Source: Candidatus Alloenteromonas pullistercoris
GTDB lineage: Bacteria; Bacillota_I; Bacilli_A; RFN20; CAG-826
Length of the DNA stretch: 64,000 bases
NCBI GenBank assembly: GCA_017694295.1
Contig: JADINA010000039.1
Span: 1-64,000, forward strand
Direction of reading: 5' to 3'
Part shown: in pieces, positions 43,457 to 51,175 of the stretch
How positions within the stretch are numbered: position 1 is the stretch's first letter
How the letters are laid out: each line of letters starts with the position of its first letter
Notes under the pieces: model-generated
Seen by the model: the letters and a program-made list of their open reading frames with translations, nothing else
Database searches by the model: none
Told to the model about the DNA's origin: nothing
Program-made: the position numbers and the translations under genes

Positions 43457-45535
43457 CTAATTCGCGGCTTTGCGCATCGCCTTCCTTTGCCTCCTTTTGC
43501 CTTCGTTCCTTTCCCTTGCCAAATCCAGCCTATCCCCAATATAGGAGAGAAGGCGGTCGGCAAGGCAAAGATAAAAGGAGCCGGGGGAAAGAAACTCGGG
43601 GAAGAGGAAAAAGGAAAGGAAAAGCAAGAAAAGAAGGAGAAAGCAAAGGTGGGCGAAGCCACTATAAGAGGAGACAAGGCAAAATCCAAGGGGGAGGCAG
43701 AGCAGGAAAAGGAAGGCAAAGGAGCCAGTCGCCTTAAGAAAGGCAAAAAGGAGCATTTTCCAATCGGGTTTAGCGAAGAAAATGGCAAAAAGGGCGAATG
43801 AAAGCATGAAGGCAAAAGAGCAAATGGCCACCCAAAGCGAGGGGAAGAAGGCACTAAGCAGCCCAAAAAGGGCGTATCCAAGAAGCGGGACAAAGACCAA
43901 ATAGCCCCACTTGCCCGCCTTCCCCTGAATCGAAAGGGCAAATAAAAGCAAAAGCAAGGAAAGGGTATTGCCCAAAAGAGGGTAAACAAAGCCCTTATCC
44001 GAAAAGGCGAATAGCCCGATGGGCAAGGCGATGGCGAATATCGCCGCAAGGGCGAGGGAAAATCCATAAGTCCAGCCGCCGCGTAGAAGCGGGATGCGCT
44101 CGGCAGGCGAATACCCCTTTGCCTTCGCCCCGCCTTTTAGCAAGCTCAAAACCGGAAGGAAGATGAAAAGAAGGGAGAGGTAGCCTTTAACGTCGGGGAT
44201 CAAAAAGGAGGTCGATTCGTTGATGCCGTGGACGGAGATGGCGAGGAAGGAAAGAAGGGAACAATAGGCGATATTGCGATCAGCCTTGAAGGCCTTAATG
44301 AGCCAAATCACGTAGCAAACGATAAAGAAAAGATAGATGAGGCAGCGTAACGCCCCGCCCGAGCAAAGCAGATGGATCGGGCCGTTATGGACGAAGAACA
44401 TGTTGTTTAGCGAGGTGGCCCCGGTGTCGAACATGGCGCTTAAAAGGTGGCCGAGGTTATATTCCCCGACGCCAAAAAGGAAGCGGATGGGGTCGTCTTT
44501 AAGCATGTTGACCGCCCCAAAGTATATGTCGCGGCGCGACAAAATGGTCGGGCCGGAGGAGAACTGTAGCGAATCGAGGAAGTTGCGGGCGAACCGGCTT
44601 AAGACGTCCTCCCCGCCGAAAACCTCGAAATAGCCAAGCAAAAAAAGCGTAACCGGCAAAAGGATGGAAAGCGATAAGGCCAGGCAATCGCGAAGCGGAT
44701 GCCGCTTTAATGTCAAGGCGAAGCGAAAAACCCCAAAGGCGGCGATGACGGCGATCGCGATGAGGATCGAGGTCTTCGAGACGACAAAGAATAGCTCGAC
44801 CAAAAAGAAACAAAGCAATACGTAGTTTAGGAAGAAGGGGCGCTTGGAATGGAGGTAGCAAAGGGCGAGGCAGCCAAACACCAGGCACGTCCCGAAGGTG
44901 TTGCGGTTGTAGAAGAAGCTTTCGGGCACGAGGTCGGAGTCCAGCGCCTTCTCGCTATGGAAATACTGGGCATAGGCCTCCGGCTCCTTGAAGAAGGAAT
45001 AAAGGCAGGCGAAGAAGGCGACGAAAACGACCCCAAAGAAAAAGAAATTGAGGGAATAGCCGCCTTTTAGGCAGGAAGGCAAGACGGCGAAAAGCAAATA
45101 GAAATAGGCGCAGCCAAGGAGGTAACTCAGGATGTAGCGGACCCTATCCGAAAGAGCAAGGGCGTAGGAATACTGGGTGGCGGTCCCGTCTAGATGGACG
45201 GTGAAGCCGCTGACTTCCGAGGGGAAGACGAGCAAGGCCACTAGGTTGCCAAGGAACAAAAGCGAAACGGCGAGTAAAACCGGCCAATTGAGCTTCGGCC
45301 TCGCGTATTTGTAGGCGGCTAGGCAAAAAAGGGCGATCGAAAGGACTGAGGCGGCATAGCAAAGCCCATACTCAATTGGGTCCATGCTCAAGTGGTTTGG
45401 CTCGTTGAAGAAGGCGATGGCCTCCGAGCAATACGCCCCTAGGCAAATAGAGAGCAGAAACAGCCCGGCAAGCAGGAAAGGCGGCGCATTCCGTGACCTT
45501 CCCAAGCCGAATATCGAAGCGAGTTTTGCGGGCAT
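43457..45535 (-). CDS. O-antigen ligase / polymerase-like membrane protein
   Basis: A 692-residue protein with about sixteen hydrophobic helices. The central part has FFYNRNTFGTCLVFG, a periplasmic-type loop with RRDIYFGAVNMLKDDPIRFLFGVG and FVHNGPIHLLCSGG, the pattern of Wzy/WaaL (Wzy_C) proteins that join or polymerise glycans on the outer membrane face. The C-terminal 200 residues add more helices and a basic tail. No other glycan-assembly genes are adjacent. I use the ATG at 45535 because a TATAAT box (45543-45548) overlaps the ATG at 45544, implying a leaderless mRNA. Confidence 0.78.
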   Translation of the reverse strand: MPAKLASIFGLGRSRNAPPFLLAGLFLLSICLGAYCSEAIAFFNEPNHLSMDPIEYGLCYAASVLSIALFCLAAYKYARPKLNWPVLLAVSLLFLGNLVALLVFPSEVSGFTVHLDGTATQYSYALALSDRVRYILSYLLGCAYFYLLFAVLPSCLKGGYSLNFFFFGVVFVAFFACLYSFFKEPEAYAQYFHSEKALDSDLVPESFFYNRNTFGTCLVFGCLALCYLHSKRPFFLNYVLLCFFLVELFFVVSKTSILIAIAVIAAFGVFRFALTLKRHPLRDCLALSLSILLPVTLFLLGYFEVFGGEDVLSRFARNFLDSLQFSSGPTILSRRDIYFGAVNMLKDDPIRFLFGVGEYNLGHLLSAMFDTGATSLNNMFFVHNGPIHLLCSGGALRCLIYLFFIVCYVIWLIKAFKADRNIAYCSLLSFLAISVHGINESTSFLIPDVKGYLSLLFIFLPVLSLLKGGAKAKGYSPAERIPLLRGGWTYGFSLALAAIFAIALPIGLFAFSDKGFVYPLLGNTLSLLLLLFALSIQGKAGKWGYLVFVPLLGYALFGLLSAFFPSLWVAICSFAFMLSFALFAIFFAKPDWKMLLFAFLKATGSFAFLFLLCLPLGFCLVSSYSGFAHLCFLLLFLLFLSFFLFPEFLSPGSFYLCLADRLLSYIGDRLDLARERNEGKRRQRKAMRKAAN

Positions 45536-45542
45536 ATTGCGC

Positions 45543-45548
45543 ATTATA
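45543..45548 (-). promoter_or_regulatory. -10 box of the O-antigen-ligase-like gene, seven bases before the start codon
   Basis: A perfect TATAAT on the minus strand lies seven bases before the ATG at 45535. Transcription would begin at the start codon. The -35 region is poor. Confidence 0.55.
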
Positions 45549-45579
45549 TACGCCTAACGCGATAAAGGGTAGGAAGCAT

Positions 45580-45607
45580 AAAAAAGCCGCCCTCTTGCGG
45601 GGGCGGC
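45580..45607 (-). terminator. Terminator of the TasA-like gene
   Basis: GCCGCCC and GGGCGGC arms close a short loop and are followed on the minus strand by six T residues. Confidence 0.87.
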
Positions 45608-45633
45608 CATTTGCCGAAAGGCGAAGTCGGATA

Positions 45634-46545
45634 TTAGGCGCCGACGTAGGTGTCGAGGCCGGTGAAGCCTAGGACGACGTTGACGAGCCCGCCGTTGGCG
45701 GCGTCGGAGATGGCACAGGTACCTTCGAGCCAGATGGCGCAGGTGAGGTAGATGCTCTCGCCGCCTTTGATGGTCCCAACATAGGTCGAGACGTCGGTGG
45801 TGTTAGCCTCAACTCCTTTGCCGTCTTGATCCTCGATTGAGGGGATGGTGGCGATGGTCGAGTAGAAGTTCTCGGCGTCCGGTTCGGAATAGGTGGCAAG
45901 GGTTCCAGCGTCATCGACATACTTGTCATCGACGTCGCTGAGGTTGTCGTTGTTCATGAAGACGAGGTTCCCGGCCGAGGTGAGGTCGGTCATGGCGTGG
46001 GTGCCGGTCGCGGAAGCCTGCTTGGCGATGGCGACCCGAATCCAATCGGCCATGGCCTTGTCTTCGCTGTCATCGCTTTGGACCGGGTTGATCCGGGTGT
46101 TTTCCGGATCGAGGTAGACGTCAAGCGAGCCGATGCCTGATTCGGCGGTGTTGGTGATGGTCAGCGAGAACTGGACGAACCCGGTGTCGCCATTGTATGC
46201 GACATAGCCATCCGGGGTGTTGTCATCGCTGAAGGAGGAATTGCCGGAGGAGACGTAATCGGAATAGAAATAGGTCCCGTCTTTCGAGGAGAGGTCGATG
46301 AGGGGAGCGGACCCGAAGTTGGCGGTGGCCGAGGCGGTCCCGTTGCCGGTGGCCTCGTTTATCCCTTTGGGGTTGCCGATTGAGATCGCGAGGCTGCCGT
46401 TGGGGTTTTTGGCGGTGATGTTGCTGATGGAGGCGCTCGCGCTGCGGGAGGTGGTGAACCAGGCGTAGGTGGCGGTGGCCCCAGCGGCGACGGTGCCGAC
46501 GGTCAAGGCGCTGAGGGCGACGAGAAGTTTGCTTTTGGTTTTCAT
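45634..46545 (-). CDS. TasA/camelysin-type exported protein with SipW-type leader
   Basis: A 303-residue exported protein. The N-terminus is a SipW-type signal (MKTKSKLLVALSAL..., ending ATATYAWFTTSRSA), which in Bacillus marks TasA/CalY fibre subunits cut by SipW. The mature part is Gly/Ser/Thr/Asn rich and beta-type, with IWLEGTC near the C-terminus, a motif shared with two neighbouring proteins. There is no sorting signal or C-terminal helix, so it may be secreted or assembled into fibres. I start at the ATG at 46545, behind AAAGGA. It is transcribed away from the rest of the locus and has its own terminator. A small leader hairpin (CGGCT/AGCCG) lies at 46567-46582. Confidence 0.82.
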   Translation of the reverse strand: MKTKSKLLVALSALTVGTVAAGATATYAWFTTSRSASASISNITAKNPNGSLAISIGNPKGINEATGNGTASATANFGSAPLIDLSSKDGTYFYSDYVSSGNSSFSDDNTPDGYVAYNGDTGFVQFSLTITNTAESGIGSLDVYLDPENTRINPVQSDDSEDKAMADWIRVAIAKQASATGTHAMTDLTSAGNLVFMNNDNLSDVDDKYVDDAGTLATYSEPDAENFYSTIATIPSIEDQDGKGVEANTTDVSTYVGTIKGGESIYLTCAIWLEGTCAISDAANGGLVNVVLGFTGLDTYVGA

Positions 46546-46855
46546 GAAAAAGAAATCCTTTCGTTTTCGGCTCAAAATAGCCGGTGCGTCGGGATTCCAA
46601 TGGCTTTAACGTAACAACGCTAAATATGTTTGGGCAATGCTCCGCAAGTCCGGCTTTGGGCGAGCCGCTTCCTTGTTCGGCGAGGCTATGATACTAGGGG
46701 GAGGGAGGTTAATCAAGAGGGCAGTCAACAAAAATCGGCCTTCGCGCGGGCAAAGAACAAAGAAATGCCAAGCGTCGGCGAAACAATCTTTTTCTATTTA
46801 TCAGTTCGCCCCTTTGCTATAATTCGACCGAAACAAATGCTTTGAGGCCGGGAAG
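46546..46855. other. 310-base divergent intergenic region
   Basis: This holds the leader and promoter of the TasA-like gene on the minus strand and an extended -10 promoter for the small membrane protein on the plus strand. No gene or riboswitch is visible in it; short reading frames here have no supporting features. Confidence 0.6.
46816..46823 (+). promoter_or_regulatory. Extended -10 promoter of the small membrane protein gene
   Basis: TTGCTATAAT contains TGn followed by a perfect TATAAT (46818-46823), an extended -10 element that can work without a good -35 box. Confidence 0.65.
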
Positions 46856-47242
46856 ATGGATAGGAAAAAGAAAATAACGCTGGCGGCGATCGGGGCGGTT
46901 AAGGCCGCGATCATCGTCTTCGGGCTCGTGGTGTCGATAATCGTCATCGCCACCTACATTTCCCCCGAGGAAAGCGGGGACTACCTGACGCAGAACGTCG
47001 CCGAGAACGGCCCGTTCATCGGCTGGCTGCAAAATAACCCCACCCCATTCTTCCTGCTCATAGTATTGCCACTATTGATAATCTTGGCCGCCGACATCGT
47101 CTATTTGGTCTATTTCGCCCTCAAGCGCGAATCCAAGCTAAGTGAGAAAGAACGCGACGCGATCGCCGAGAAAGCCAAAGAAGAGGCGAGGGCCGAATTG
47201 CTTAAGGAACTAGGCGAGGAGGAAAAAGGGCAAGGCAAGTAA
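46856..47242 (+). CDS. Small two-helix membrane protein
   Basis: A 128-residue protein with a basic start, a first helix (about residues 8-32), an outside loop of some 30 residues, a second helix (about 60-85), and a charged Glu/Lys-rich cytoplasmic tail likely to form a helix. No family is recognised. It is expressed from its own promoter and ends in a terminator just before the riboswitch-controlled operon. Its position at the head of the export locus suggests, without proving, a part in it. Confidence 0.65.
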   Translation: MDRKKKITLAAIGAVKAAIIVFGLVVSIIVIATYISPEESGDYLTQNVAENGPFIGWLQNNPTPFFLLIVLPLLIILAADIVYLVYFALKRESKLSEKERDAIAEKAKEEARAELLKELGEEEKGQGK

Positions 47243-47264
47243 GCCCCACCCCAGCTAACCTTTA

Positions 47265-47295
47265 GGCGCCTCCCCTATGGGGAAGACGCTTTTTT
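47265..47295 (+). terminator. Terminator after the small membrane protein gene
   Basis: An imperfect hairpin (GCG..TCCCC with GGGGA..CGC) is followed by six T residues at 47290-47295. Confidence 0.7.
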
Positions 47296-47296
47296 C

Positions 47297-47324
47297 TTGA
47301 CATGCCCGCCTCCTCGCCTACAAA
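47297..47324 (+). promoter_or_regulatory. Promoter of the first riboswitch-controlled operon
   Basis: A perfect TTGACA (47297-47302) and TACAAA (47319-47324) are 16 bases apart. The predicted transcription start is near 47331, where the riboswitch begins. Confidence 0.75.
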
Positions 47325-47330
47325 ATAGCC

Positions 47331-47413
47331 GCGTGAAAAGCAAAGCCAGGGAAACCTGGCGGCGCAAAACTAAAGGGCCTACCCCGAATCGGAACGGCAG
47401 CCAGTTACCCCGG
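47331..47413 (+). ncRNA. Cyclic-di-GMP-I (GEMM) riboswitch
   Basis: The GEMM-I layout is visible. GCAAAG leads into a CCAGG/CCTGG stem capped by a GAAA tetraloop (47346-47359), then the conserved core with GCGCAAAACTAAAGGGCCT (47362-47380) containing the tetraloop receptor side. A second hairpin around CCGAATCGG and the closing GGCAGCCAG...TTACC strand follow. The core of 20 bases at 47361-47380 is identical to that of the second copy at 56554-56573. GEMM-I elements bind cyclic-di-GMP. About 155 bases, including a CGAAGC/GCTTCG hairpin, separate it from the TTG start of the first gene. Whether it turns expression on or off is not clear from the sequence. Confidence 0.88.
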
Positions 47414-47570
47414 AAGGAAGCGAAGCCGAGCTTCGTGGGCAACTGAGCGCGGTCTAGCCTCTTTCCCGATAAGGGCTGAAGGCCTTTTTCCCCGGAAAAG
47501 CGATTCCAATGGTATGTCCGGGGAGGATGCCGAGCGCGGATAATGTCCGCGGCCTGGAGGTTTTTTCGCT

Positions 47571-48548
47571 TTGGCCAAGGAAGACAAAATCAAAAAGCCG
47601 AAGGAGAAGAAGCCACGCAAGCAAGGCAAAGGCGAGAGCCTGCCGAAGATCGACGCCCCGGGGATGCTTGGTCAAAGCACGCCGGAGAAAGTCGCCAAAA
47701 GGCATAGGCGCCGCACCATCGCCGCTTTCGTGGCCTCGATAAGCTCCGCGGTTTTGATCGCATTATCGATCATCGCCTTTTTGGGCCGGGTTTCCGGCAA
47801 TTTCACCGTGACCATCGACCCCCGGGACTACACCAACCGCCTGACCCTGAGTCAAGGGATAGACGGATCGCGCACGCCGACGTTATTAGGCTCTGGCATC
47901 GAAAACGCCAAGCCGATCGCCGCAAGCGAGGTGTTCCGCTACCTCGAAAACGAGGTCTACCCGCTTCCGAAACAAGAGGCGGAGGGCTCGCATAACTACG
48001 AGGTCGGCGAGGGCGAGGAGCGAAGCGCCTACGCCATGGTCTACACCTTCTACCTCCACAACCAAACCGACGAAGAGCTGCCCTACCGGCATAGCTTCTT
48101 CATCGAGAGTTACAGCTCCCCGACCAACGACGCGCTTGAGCCATATGAGTATCTGCGCATCGCCCTTTACGTAAACGAGCCCGCCTCCTTCCCCGGGGAC
48201 GAGGAAACGCACGAAAAGGAAATATATGGGCTGGAATCGAATTACCCGGGCACGGGCGAGGGGGAAAACGACACGCGTGAATGCGTCTCCTCCTTCACTG
48301 GCCCAGTCGATGAAGACGGCAACCCGATAACCCGCTACCCCCGCACCGATTCGGGGGAGGAGAGTAGCGGCTATTGCACCCCCTTCATCGACTCCACCGG
48401 CCACATAATCGACGAAACCAGGACCATCCTCCCGCTGCAGACGCTCCGCTACACGGTCGTCGCCTGGCTTGAGGGCTTCGACCCCGAATGCCGGGGAAAG
48501 GCCCCCGAGGGGGCTTCCATGACTTTCCGGATGGAGTTCGACGCCTGA
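47571..48548 (+). CDS. Membrane-anchored extracellular protein of the SipW/TasA-type locus
   Basis: A 325-residue protein. A very basic cytoplasmic start (residues 1-50, rich in Lys) is followed by one helix (about 50-72) and an outside beta-rich domain. The C-terminal VVAWLEGFDPECRG matches the WLEG segment found in TasA-type proteins. It begins at a TTG with GGAGG ten bases upstream, the only sensible start. The ATYAWF cleavage motif is absent, so it may remain anchored and act as a base protein. It is the first gene after the first cyclic-di-GMP riboswitch, and its stop overlaps the next start by one base. Confidence 0.72.
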   Translation: MAKEDKIKKPKEKKPRKQGKGESLPKIDAPGMLGQSTPEKVAKRHRRRTIAAFVASISSAVLIALSIIAFLGRVSGNFTVTIDPRDYTNRLTLSQGIDGSRTPTLLGSGIENAKPIAASEVFRYLENEVYPLPKQEAEGSHNYEVGEGEERSAYAMVYTFYLHNQTDEELPYRHSFFIESYSSPTNDALEPYEYLRIALYVNEPASFPGDEETHEKEIYGLESNYPGTGEGENDTRECVSSFTGPVDEDGNPITRYPRTDSGEESSGYCTPFIDSTGHIIDETRTILPLQTLRYTVVAWLEGFDPECRGKAPEGASMTFRMEFDA

Positions 48549-49600
48549 TGGATAGTGACCTCAAGACGATAAAGAGCCTCCTTCTTTTAGGGGCCTCCGC
48601 CTTCATTTTCGCCCTAACCGGGGCCGGGGTCGCGACCTATGCCTTCTTCGACATATCGGAGGGGGCGAAGGTCAGCCACCTCGAATTCGGCGTCGATGGG
48701 GGCGGGTCGTTGCTGCTTGGGTTAAAGGAAAACCTAAGCGGCGATATAACCTATTACCAAGAAGTCGACGACGAAACGCTCTCCCGCCATTACCCGAGCT
48801 ACTCCCCGGGTGCCTCCTTGTCCCCGGTGTCCTCGATGATGCGGGACAGCTGGCTTCTCCCCTCCTTCGACCTAAATACCGGCTTCCCGGTGTTTTACGG
48901 GGATTATGGGGAATACGACGACCCAACCTCGCCCCGCGTCGCCAGGCAAGGCTATATCCAGTTCGAGGCCTATTTCCTTTCTGACGAAGACGGCTACCTC
49001 TACCTAGGTCAAGACACGGGGATAACCCCGCTAGAGGAGGAAAACCGGGCAAAAGAAGAGGAGAAAGAGCTCCCCGATGGGACGCTAGACAAGGTTGTCG
49101 AGGGGGTGAGAGTCTCCTTCCTCTCCTGCCTTGGCTATCAGATCCTCGATTGCCGCGGCGGGGAGAAGGCGACCTACGCCGGGCCGCTTGACATAAACGG
49201 GGACGGTTATCGGGAAATAGATTCCTCCGGGAGGGAAATACTCTATGGAGAATATGAGGGTGAGCCGGTATTCGGCGAACCGCTATCCGAAGAGGCCATA
49301 AACCCGGACGGAACCAAAAGCGCTAAGGGGAGCCGACCGCTACTTGAAGAGGAATCGGCGCAAAACGGATTGACGTTTGCCAAGGAAGAGAGCAAGACGC
49401 TTGAAGAGCTTACCAACCCAGGCACCACATCGACCGTCTCCGCCGCCCCGATAGCCAAGCTAAGCGCCAACGTCCCGGAAAGGACGGTCATCACCATCTA
49501 CCTCGAGGGATGGGATAAGGAGGTCAACGACCTCGTCGAGGACGGATCGTTCTCGCTTAAGCTCGAGTTCAACGCATTGCTAATGCCTTTATCGGCATAA
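48548..49600 (+). CDS. Exported protein with SipW-type leader (ATYAFF) and WLEG-like C-terminus
   Basis: A 350-residue exported protein. The leader KSLLLLGASAFIFALTGAGVATYAFF is of the SipW-dependent kind (helix about residues 9-32, cut expected near ATYAFF). The mature domain is acidic and probably beta-rich, with a Lys/Glu insertion near residue 170. The end, TIYLEGWDKEVNDL followed by FSLKLEFN, matches the WLEG motif of its neighbours. The ATG overlaps the upstream stop as TGATG. A likely structural or minor fibre subunit. Confidence 0.72.
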   Translation: MDSDLKTIKSLLLLGASAFIFALTGAGVATYAFFDISEGAKVSHLEFGVDGGGSLLLGLKENLSGDITYYQEVDDETLSRHYPSYSPGASLSPVSSMMRDSWLLPSFDLNTGFPVFYGDYGEYDDPTSPRVARQGYIQFEAYFLSDEDGYLYLGQDTGITPLEEENRAKEEEKELPDGTLDKVVEGVRVSFLSCLGYQILDCRGGEKATYAGPLDINGDGYREIDSSGREILYGEYEGEPVFGEPLSEEAINPDGTKSAKGSRPLLEEESAQNGLTFAKEESKTLEELTNPGTTSTVSAAPIAKLSANVPERTVITIYLEGWDKEVNDLVEDGSFSLKLEFNALLMPLSA

Positions 49601-49618
49601 AGGAAAGGGAGGAAGGAC

Positions 49619-51166
49619 ATGACCGCTTACTTCGATTACCTGAAGCACATGATAATTGAGTTTTTCACCAACTTTGGGCTGTTTTTCTACGACGTCTTTG
49701 CCGGGCCTTGGAAAAGGGTGCCCGCCGAGATCGACTACTACAACTCCCTTTATGCCAACTACTCCCCCGACTTCGGGGCGGGCGGATGGTTCTTCTTCGT
49801 CCTTTTCCTCCTTCTTTTGCTAGCCGCGCTGGCCGCTTTCGGATACCTTATATACTACCTTATCACCAAATACGTACATTTTAGGGCCAAAACCGAGGAC
49901 GTAGGCAAATACCGGAGCGAGATTGAGCGGCTCAACCTCGAGCTTTACCACGCGATATCCGAAAAGGACCGGGTCCTCGGGCTTCAGGTCGCCTCCTTAT
50001 CCGGTATCGCGCCCGTCTCTGAGGCAGGGAGCGCCAAAACCGAGAAAAAGGAAGAGGAAGGCGAAAAAGACGAAAGGCGCTTCCCCAAGCTTGCCAACGT
50101 CGACGCCGAATACCTCACCCCGATGCCGGCCACCAGGTTGCCAGATGACGCCGAGGGCATCGGCTTAAAGGGCATTTGCGAGCGCTTCCGCCTTTTCTGC
50201 GCCTCCCAGCTCGGCCTTTATTACACCATCGACACGATGCGCGAGTTCATCGCCTCGATCGGGACGAGCAAGATCATCATCCTCGAGGGCATCTCCGGCA
50301 CCGGCAAAACCTCCTTGCCCTACGCGTTTGGCCGCTTTTTGAAGCATAACGCCACCATCTGCTCGGTCCAGCCAAGCTGGCATGACCGCTCCGAGCTACT
50401 CGGCTATTACAACGACTTCACCCACCGCTTCACCGAGACCGAGTTCCTGCGGGCCGTATACGAGGCGACTTACCGCGACGACCTTTCCGTCATCGTCCTC
50501 GACGAGATGAACCTCGCCCGCATCGAATACTATTTCGCCGAGTTCCTCTCAATCATGGAAATGCCTAACGTCAGCGAGTGGAACATCTCGCTTGTCGCGG
50601 CCCCAAGGGAGGATGACCCGCGCCACCTTAACGAGGGGAGGCTCCTAATCCCGCAAAACATCGTCTTCGTCGGCACAGCCAATAACGACGACTCGACCTT
50701 CACCATCACCGACAAGGTCTACGACCGCTCGATGTCGCTTTTCTTCGACAACAAGGGCATCGCCTTCGAATCGGAATTCACCGAGGCCTGCCCCCTCCCC
50801 TACGACTATCTTTCCTCCCTTTTCGCCAAAGCCAAGGTCGATTACCCGCTTTCGGCGAAGACCCGGGAGAGGTTTGAGCAGCTAGACAGCTTCGTCATCG
50901 CCAAGTTCAAGCTGGCCTTCGGCAACCGCATACTCCGCCAGCTTGAATCCTTCGTCCCCTGCTATTGCGCCTGCGGCGGGACCGAGCTAGAGGCCGTCGA
51001 CTACATGTTTGAGTCGAAGATACTCAAGAAGTTCGAGGTTTTGAACGTCTCCTTCCTCCGCGATGAGCTGCTTGAGCTCGATACCGAGCTAAGCAAGCTT
51101 TTCGGCAAAGGGGAGTTCAAGCGGAGCAAAGCCAAGATAAGGGGGTTCCTCAAGCAGGTGTCCTGA
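49619..51166 (+). CDS. Membrane-anchored McrB-like AAA+ ATPase
   Basis: A 515-residue protein. Two N-terminal hydrophobic regions (near residues 15-30 and 57-85) anchor it, then a charged linker leads to an AAA+ domain from about residue 185. Walker A is EGISGTGKTS (near 224), Walker B is VIVLDEMNLARIEYYFAEFL (near 291), and the sensor/arginine-finger region is GTANNDDSTF...DKVYDRSM (near 355). The DEMNLARxEYYF block is diagnostic of the McrB/MoxR-like clade. McrB is normally a soluble nuclease motor; a membrane anchor and a setting among exported proteins suggest a different job, such as assembling or remodelling a membrane complex. AGGAAGG precedes the ATG. Confidence 0.85.
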   Translation: MTAYFDYLKHMIIEFFTNFGLFFYDVFAGPWKRVPAEIDYYNSLYANYSPDFGAGGWFFFVLFLLLLLAALAAFGYLIYYLITKYVHFRAKTEDVGKYRSEIERLNLELYHAISEKDRVLGLQVASLSGIAPVSEAGSAKTEKKEEEGEKDERRFPKLANVDAEYLTPMPATRLPDDAEGIGLKGICERFRLFCASQLGLYYTIDTMREFIASIGTSKIIILEGISGTGKTSLPYAFGRFLKHNATICSVQPSWHDRSELLGYYNDFTHRFTETEFLRAVYEATYRDDLSVIVLDEMNLARIEYYFAEFLSIMEMPNVSEWNISLVAAPREDDPRHLNEGRLLIPQNIVFVGTANNDDSTFTITDKVYDRSMSLFFDNKGIAFESEFTEACPLPYDYLSSLFAKAKVDYPLSAKTRERFEQLDSFVIAKFKLAFGNRILRQLESFVPCYCACGGTELEAVDYMFESKILKKFEVLNVSFLRDELLELDTELSKLFGKGEFKRSKAKIRGFLKQVS

Positions 51167-51175
51167 TAGAAAACC

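Noticed and set aside
43411-44067. Long frame opposite the C-terminal half of the O-antigen-ligase-like gene
   Set aside because: Pro/Phe/Ser-rich sequence typical of an antisense shadow; the opposite strand codes for a membrane protein.
47405-47460. GGAAGGAAGC motif after the first riboswitch, resembling the SRP RNA hexanucleotide region
   Set aside because: The surrounding bases do not form the SRP RNA helix; the resemblance is short and the region is part of the riboswitch leader.
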